This document shows positions 60,083 to 64,000 of a stretch of DNA of 64,000 nt, in pieces. Each line of letters starts with the position of its first letter. Position 1 is the first letter of the stretch. The position numbers and the translations under genes are program-made. Source of the stretch: Symbiodinium natans. Taxonomy: Eukaryota > Sar > Dinophyceae > Suessiales > Symbiodiniaceae. The notes below the pieces were generated by a model. It was not told the origin of the DNA and made no database searches. It was given only the letters and a program-made list of their open reading frames with translations. Location of the stretch: NCBI GenBank assembly GCA_905221605.1, contig CAJNDS010000779.1, positions 1,527,001 to 1,591,000 on the forward strand, given 5' to 3'.

Positions 60083-60205
60083 AACCAACAAGAAGTAGAT
60101 CTCAAGGTCCAGCCCGCCCAGAGCCTGCCCTTCACGGCCACGACGATTCAGTTTGCCGTTGGAGGTGAGGGGAGCGGCTCGCCCATGCACTTTCACCAGG
60201 ATGCT
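60083..60205 (+). CDS. JmjC/cupin-type oxygenase exon A (metal-binding HxD)
   Basis: The frame reads EVDLKVQPAQSLPFTATTIQ, then FAVGGEGSGSPMHFHQDA. G-x-G-S-x-x-H-x-H-x-D is the start of the cupin-8/JmjC core. CAC-CAG-GAT at 60194-60202 gives the HxD iron ligands (HQD). It should be followed by the N-x-x-x-x-G-x-K-R-W segment, which is found in exon B. The 3-prime edge shares GGATGC with the start of exon B, so the exact splice point cannot be fixed. JmjC enzymes are 2-oxoglutarate and iron dependent hydroxylases or demethylases. The substrate is unknown. Confidence 0.58.
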
Positions 60206-60450
60206 CGGCCGAGGTGTTAGGGTTTAGGTTTAGGGTTTAGGGTTTAGGGTTTAGGGTTTAGCTGAGGTGGAGTCTGCAGGGCTCTGGCGTGGAGGTTTAG
60301 GGTTTAGGGTTTAGGGTTGAGGGTTTAAGGATATTAGGGTTTAGGGTTTAAGGTCTCGGGGTTTCACCTAGGGATTCAGAGAACCCGAAGTCCTAAACCA
60401 GTTCTCAAAGGCCCGACGCCTGCTGTAATGGAAGCAGCCTCTCCACATGG

Positions 60451-60548
60451 TGGTTTTCAAAAATAAGGGGTACCCTTTTTGGGATCCCTTTAAGGGGACT
60501 CTATTCTGTGTGGTATAAAGGGGGTACCCCTATTTTCGGAAATACCCA
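60451..60548. mobile_element. MITE-like element, family E, copy 2, in a JmjC intron
   Basis: TTTTCAAAAATAAGGGGTACCC pairs with GGGGGTACCCCTATTTTCGGAAA. Ends about 25 bp before exon B. Confidence 0.65.
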
Positions 60549-60573
60549 CACGCCCCCGCTGATGGCATCCAAG

Positions 60574-60645
60574 GATGCGCTGAACCTCTGCCTCCGCGGC
60601 CGGAAGCGCTGGTGGCTGGTTCCACCCAGCGAGGCCGGGTTGGGT
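60574..60645 (+). CDS. JmjC/cupin-type oxygenase exon B
   Basis: After CATCCAAG the frame reads DALNLCLRGRKRWWLVPPSE. N-x-x-x-x-G-x-K-R-W-x-L-x-P-P is the conserved strand following the HxD ligand in JmjC and cupin-8 proteins (for example the GHKRWCLFP region of JMJD6-type enzymes). The donor is probably near the GAGGCCGGGTTG stretch; a frame stop follows at 60655. Confidence 0.58.
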
Positions 60646-60675
60646 CTCGGGTTTCTATAAGGGCCCCCCCGAATT

Positions 60676-60766
60676 TGGTACGGACATTTCCCAAAATAGG
60701 GGCACCCCTTTGATACCCCAAATAGGCCTTAAAAAGGGTACCCCAAAATAGAATGGAACCACCCCC

Positions 60767-60797
<31 letters not shown>

Positions 60798-60800
60798 AAA
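60676..60800. mobile_element. MITE-like remnant with C26/A13 run
   Basis: ACATTTCCCAAAATAGGGGCACCCC and AAAAAGGGTACCCCAAAATAG resemble family E. Followed by C26 (60762-60787) and A13. Confidence 0.5.
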
Positions 60801-61187
60801 GAAAAGCATAACCCTCTTGTCGGAAACCCCCAAATACGTCGCCCCCCCCATACGTCGCCCTCGAGCTTGCGTGTAGTCCTTGTGACTTCAAGAGAGGCCG
60901 GATGCCCAGGTGCTTGGAGGTTCAGGGTACTTAGTAACCCAATTTATGACTGCACTTAGCACCCAACTATAGCCTTATTGAGTATTATTAGGGTACTTAC
61001 GGGGCTTATCTGTGGGTTATATACACTTATAATGGGCTAAACCCTAAACCCTAAACCCTAAACCCTACTAGGTACCCTGAACCTCCAAGTCGGGTCCCGA
61101 ACCCCAAAGGTGTGTTGTAAGCTAAGGCGGCATTCTCGAGGCTCCACCCCCTGGATGCTCTGGACATGGGAACCTGGGCCTTGAAGT

Positions 61188-61316
61188 AGGGTTTAGGGTT
61201 TAGGGTGTATAGGGTTTAGGGTGTGTAGGGTTTAGGGTTTATAGGGTTTGGGGTTTATAGGGTTTAGGGTTTATAGGGTTTAGGGTTTATAGGGTTTAGG
61301 GTTTAGGGTTTAGGCT
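61188..61316 (+). repeat. TTTAGGG/TTTATAGGG alternating array
   Basis: TAGGGTTTAGGGTTTATAGGG recurs about five times, a 19-21 bp higher-order unit. Confidence 0.9.
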
Positions 61317-61601
61317 TACAGCAGCCAGGCGCTGACAGAAAGCCCGTTGCAAGAAGGGTTTAGGGTTGATAGGGTGTTCAGGGGCTTTGTAGGGTTTATA
61401 GAGGCTAAGAGTTCAAGAAGGCGTAGTTGAGCTTACTCTGCTGGACAAGGCTTTAGTGTTTGCCCTTCCTGAGTCGTAAGGAACGTCAGCCAACTCAGCC
61501 AGAGACTGCCTGGAGGCGCGGGCATCGGAAGCACCCGAAAGCCCCACTAAACCCTAAACCCTAAACCCTAAACCGAGAAGCCCACATTCAACTCGACACA
61601 G

Positions 61602-61749
61602 CGCTGCCTTGCACCCGCATCCCTGGCTGGAGGGCGCCTGTGTCTTTGAGCAAGAGGAGGGCGACGTCGTCTACGTTCCTGACATGTGGGGTCATGCGGT
61701 GCTGAACTTGGAGGACCACACTGCCTGCGTTGCAGCTGAATTCGCCTAG
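61602..61749 (+). CDS. JmjC/cupin-type oxygenase exon C (terminal)
   Basis: After ACACAG (ending 61601) the frame reads LHPHPWLEGACVFEQEEGDV, then VYVPDMWGHAVLNLEDHTA and CVAAEFA, ending TAG 61747-61749. Q-E-x-G-D-V-x-Y-V-P-x-x-W-x-H-A-V-L-N-L is the hallmark C-terminal strand pair of JmjC/cupin-8 enzymes. His at 61693-61695 would be the third iron ligand. With exons A and B this gives the full ligand set HQD...H. The introns between the exons contain TTTAGGG tracts and hairpin elements. Confidence 0.65.
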
Positions 61750-62964
61750 GGCCAGGCACCTTGCGGACAGAGGTCACAAAGGGAGCTTGGCGTCCCTCTG
61801 CAAGCCTTTGGGGCAGCTGCCGCATCTTCGGCATGGAGCAGGTCATCCGGCTTCATGAAGATGTGGGGGGTGCAGCTCCACTCAAGCTCTACCATTCTCG
61901 TGCCGATCCAGCCGAAGGTGGTCGGCATGTACTTGGTGAAGGCCCACCTCTGAAGACCTAAGCGCGAAGTAGCACGCTAGCTTCGCCTGCGGGAGAAAGA
62001 ATGGAGGGCTCATGCCTTGTGGAGCGACCTCTCTGTGACTTGGAGGCTATTCTGGTTAGGTTCAAGCGTGGGATGATGTGCCGAGTCACCGTATCCTTGG
62101 ACCTGCACTTGGGCATCAGGAGTGGACTATACGAATGCATACCGCAGCTGGCTTTTGCTTGGAAGCTGGTTTTCGCTTGTGGGCATTTTCCGAACTCCCT
62201 AGACCTCCTCAGCCCTAACAGCTAGCAGCTTACGTCTGCCACCTCTTAGACACGAGCTTCAGACCCACCTGCACACCCAAGCCCGAACTCAACACAAACC
62301 CACACCTCTTGCCCGTATAGCCACGTATCATTTCTTGCGTGGGGCGCGCCGCCCCTGTCGCCGTGAGGTCTGGGTTCTTGCGCTGACTGCTTGTGTCGTG
62401 TTGCGTGGCAGTGTCTAGCTCCAAGCCCTAATCACGCGAGCAGAGACTGTAGGGGAGTAGATTTGTTCTTGGTACTCGTGCTTGTTAGTGATGTATATAT
62501 ATATATCCTGTCAGAAAAGGGTCGGTTCCGTGCGGCCGTGCGGCGGAAGCCCTCTCCCTCTACGGCCCAAGAAAGTTCCTAGCACAAGTTTCAGTATATA
62601 GGCTTGCAAGCTAGTCAGAAACTAGCGTTTATAAGGTAATGGTTGAAGAAGGCCCTGGACAAAAGGGTATGAAACAAAGGCTTGTAACAGAGGGAGGGCC
62701 GAGCCCTGCGACAAAGGGGGTGTTGACTCACCGCCTTTTCTAATTCTTATAAAAATGTGTACATATATGCACTTGTGTAATCAACACAATATGAGATATA
62801 CGCCCTGCCCATGAAGTCACGCACGAGCAAGGCTGATGCCTTTTAGGTGCGGGAGCGTCGCTCTCGTCACGTTGAGGGACTGGAACCCTAAACCCTAAAC
62901 TTTAGAAACCCTAAACCCTAAACCCTAAACCCTAAACCCTAAACCCTAAACCCTAAACCTGCAG
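61750..62964. other. 3-prime flank and spacer
   Basis: Follows the JmjC stop codon. Open frames on both strands (61761-61961, 62001-62225) have no motifs and may be UTR or chance. A short AT repeat lies at 62491-62506. CCCTAAA at 62884-62960. Confidence 0.45.
62884..62960 (-). repeat. CCCTAAA array at an acceptor
   Basis: About ten units. It ends four bases before the GCAG that precedes the next exon-like block. Confidence 0.93.
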
Positions 62965-63016
62965 AGGATGCTCATTGAGCTGATCAACGACTCCGATCTC
63001 ACCTTCCAGCTGGATG
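62965..63016 (+). CDS. Exon-like block, unrecognised (52 bp)
   Basis: Bounded by CTGCAG (ending 62964) and GTGAGTGG (donor from 63017). Encodes RMLIELINDSDLTFQLD. Both splice edges are close to consensus. Confidence 0.48.
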
Positions 63017-63240
63017 GTGAGTGGCTTAAAGCCGGGGAGTTCAAATCCGACCCTTGGCAGACATTGAAATCCGACAATCCCAATCCTTAAGGATCCCCCC
63101 CCCCCCCCCCCCCCGGCCAAAAACAAAGGAACATACAGAAGCTCTGCCTCTAGGCTACCTCCTGCCTAGGGCCTAGGACCCTAAGCAAATAGTAGTAAAA
63201 GCTCATCCTTCGCCCGGAGTCAGATGTCTAGTATATAATA

Positions 63241-63339
63241 TAGGGGTCGGAACAATTACAACTATCCTTCCCTTATGGTCCCTTTATAATTATTCTAGAA
63301 TATCCAGCACAACCCTGTTCTAGTTAGTAAGGCTCCTAC
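63241..63339 (+). mobile_element. MITE-like element, family C, copy 7
   Basis: Starts TAGGGGTCGGAACAATTAC; ends TTCTAGTTAGTAAGGCTCCTA. Confidence 0.68.
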
Positions 63340-63531
63340 AGTAGCTTTTTGTTGGAGTGCTGTATAGCTACAACTCTGGACTTCCTCTTGGAGCAGCTAG
63401 GGTGTAGGGTTTAGGGTCTAGGGTCCGCGGCAGAGCTCGCGGGGTCAAAAGGGTTGCAGTAGAACTGGCAAACTCTGCTTTGCTCTGCTGAAGCTCGGGC
63501 CACGAAACAACACCTGCTGCTCACAGACCCG

Positions 63532-63687
63532 GGGTTGGTCTTCCGATAGTCTTCGGGCTCATGGCACGATGTAGGGATACTAATAGGGGTACTAGAATCC
63601 CTATGAAGGACTGTCATAAACCCTAAATCCGAAACCCTAAATGACTCACCCGGGTTGGTCTTCCGATAGTCTTCGGGCTCATGGCAC
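63532..63687 (+). repeat. 36-bp direct repeat flanking a hairpin remnant and telomere-like bases
   Basis: GGGTTGGTCTTCCGATAGTC and the next 16 bases occur identically at 63532-63567 and 63652-63687. Between them are a family-B remnant (AATAGGGGTACTAGAATCCC and following) and degenerate CCCTAAA units. Confidence 0.85.
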
Positions 63688-64000
63688 AGCGCCAGCCATT
63701 CAAACTCGGAATGGCGGCACGGTTTGAAGGGTTTAGGCTTATCAATTGGGATGTCCTTATGGGATTTGCTAATAGGGGTACGAGAATCCCTATGAAGGAC
63801 TGTCAGGATAAATCCGATTTTGTTGGATTTGACTGACGGTGCCAGGCAGTTGGCTTCCAGTGTTTTTTTTGCTTCGGAGGGATTTGTGCTTACAAGGATG
63901 GGCTATTAGGCCCTTTAACCCCCATAAACAGCCCTAGAAGGCCCTCTAAACCCTAGACCCGACCTTTCTCAAGACACATGACACGGACCGTTTTGCATCC

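Larger units (their letters stand above)
63017..64000. other. Spacer with hairpin elements and a 36-bp direct repeat
   Basis: A C-run (63097-63114), a family-C hairpin (63241-63339), a family-B remnant within a 36-bp direct repeat pair (63532-63687) and another family-B remnant (63747-63811). No gene recognised. Confidence 0.5.

Noticed and set aside
61568-61846. Minus-strand 92-codon ORF
   Set aside because: Shadow of the JmjC terminal exon on the plus strand.

Overview
This window looks like nuclear DNA of a dinoflagellate. Three signs support that. (1) The Arabidopsis-type telomere motif TTTAGGG/CCCTAAA occurs throughout, in well over fifty short runs and about fifteen longer arrays, in both orientations. 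(2) A relic of the dinoflagellate spliced leader (18 contiguous matching bases) sits at 45746-45763, just upstream of an intronless ORF. (3) There is a large Ty1/copia-type retrotransposon of the kind common in Symbiodinium-like genomes. I cannot name the genus. The sequence is repeat-rich, and most possible genes appear as short GC-rich exons of 50-150 bp separated by long introns or spacers.

Layout: 1-2.9 kb is repeats. 2.9-5.8 kb has four short ankyrin-like exons around an intronless membrane-protein ORF (4487-5257). 11.5-15.2 kb holds seven exon-like blocks of an unrecognised gene. 18.0-19.0 kb is a degenerate satellite related to the telomere motif. 20090-29096 is a 9,007-bp LTR retrotransposon with two identical 201-bp LTRs (TG...CA), a GAACG target duplication, a primer binding site, gag, protease, a Cys-rich accessory segment, a methyltransferase-like domain, a 2-oxoglutarate/Fe(II) oxygenase-like domain, integrase, reverse transcriptase and RNase H, spread over several reading frames. 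29.1-35 kb is mostly repeats and microsatellites. 35.0-38.6 kb has exon blocks of a lysine/glutamate-rich protein. 38993-40153 is an intronless sulfotransferase-like ORF with a MITE-like element touching its start codon and a telomere repeat supplying its stop codon. 40.4-41.3 kb has exons resembling glycosyltransferase family 92. 44.2-45.1 kb has unassigned exons. 45.7-46.5 kb is the spliced-leader retrogene. 46.5-58.9 kb is mostly repeats with scattered exon-like blocks. 60.1-61.75 kb has three exons of a JmjC/cupin-type oxygenase gene.

Besides the telomere-like tracts, I recognise about seven families of 80-145 bp hairpin elements with terminal inverted repeats (MITE-like). Several lie right beside exon edges.

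The main biological interest is the retrotransposon. Between protease and integrase it carries a domain resembling a DNA cytosine-C5 methyltransferase fold and then a domain with the HxD...H...R signature of TET/JBP-like oxygenases. That is a possible DNA-modification writer plus oxidiser inside one mobile element, in a lineage known for modified DNA (5-methylcytosine and hydroxymethyluracil). All assignments are by eye. Exon edges are approximate, family names rest on motif recognition rather than searches, and I read the minus strand less thoroughly than the plus strand.
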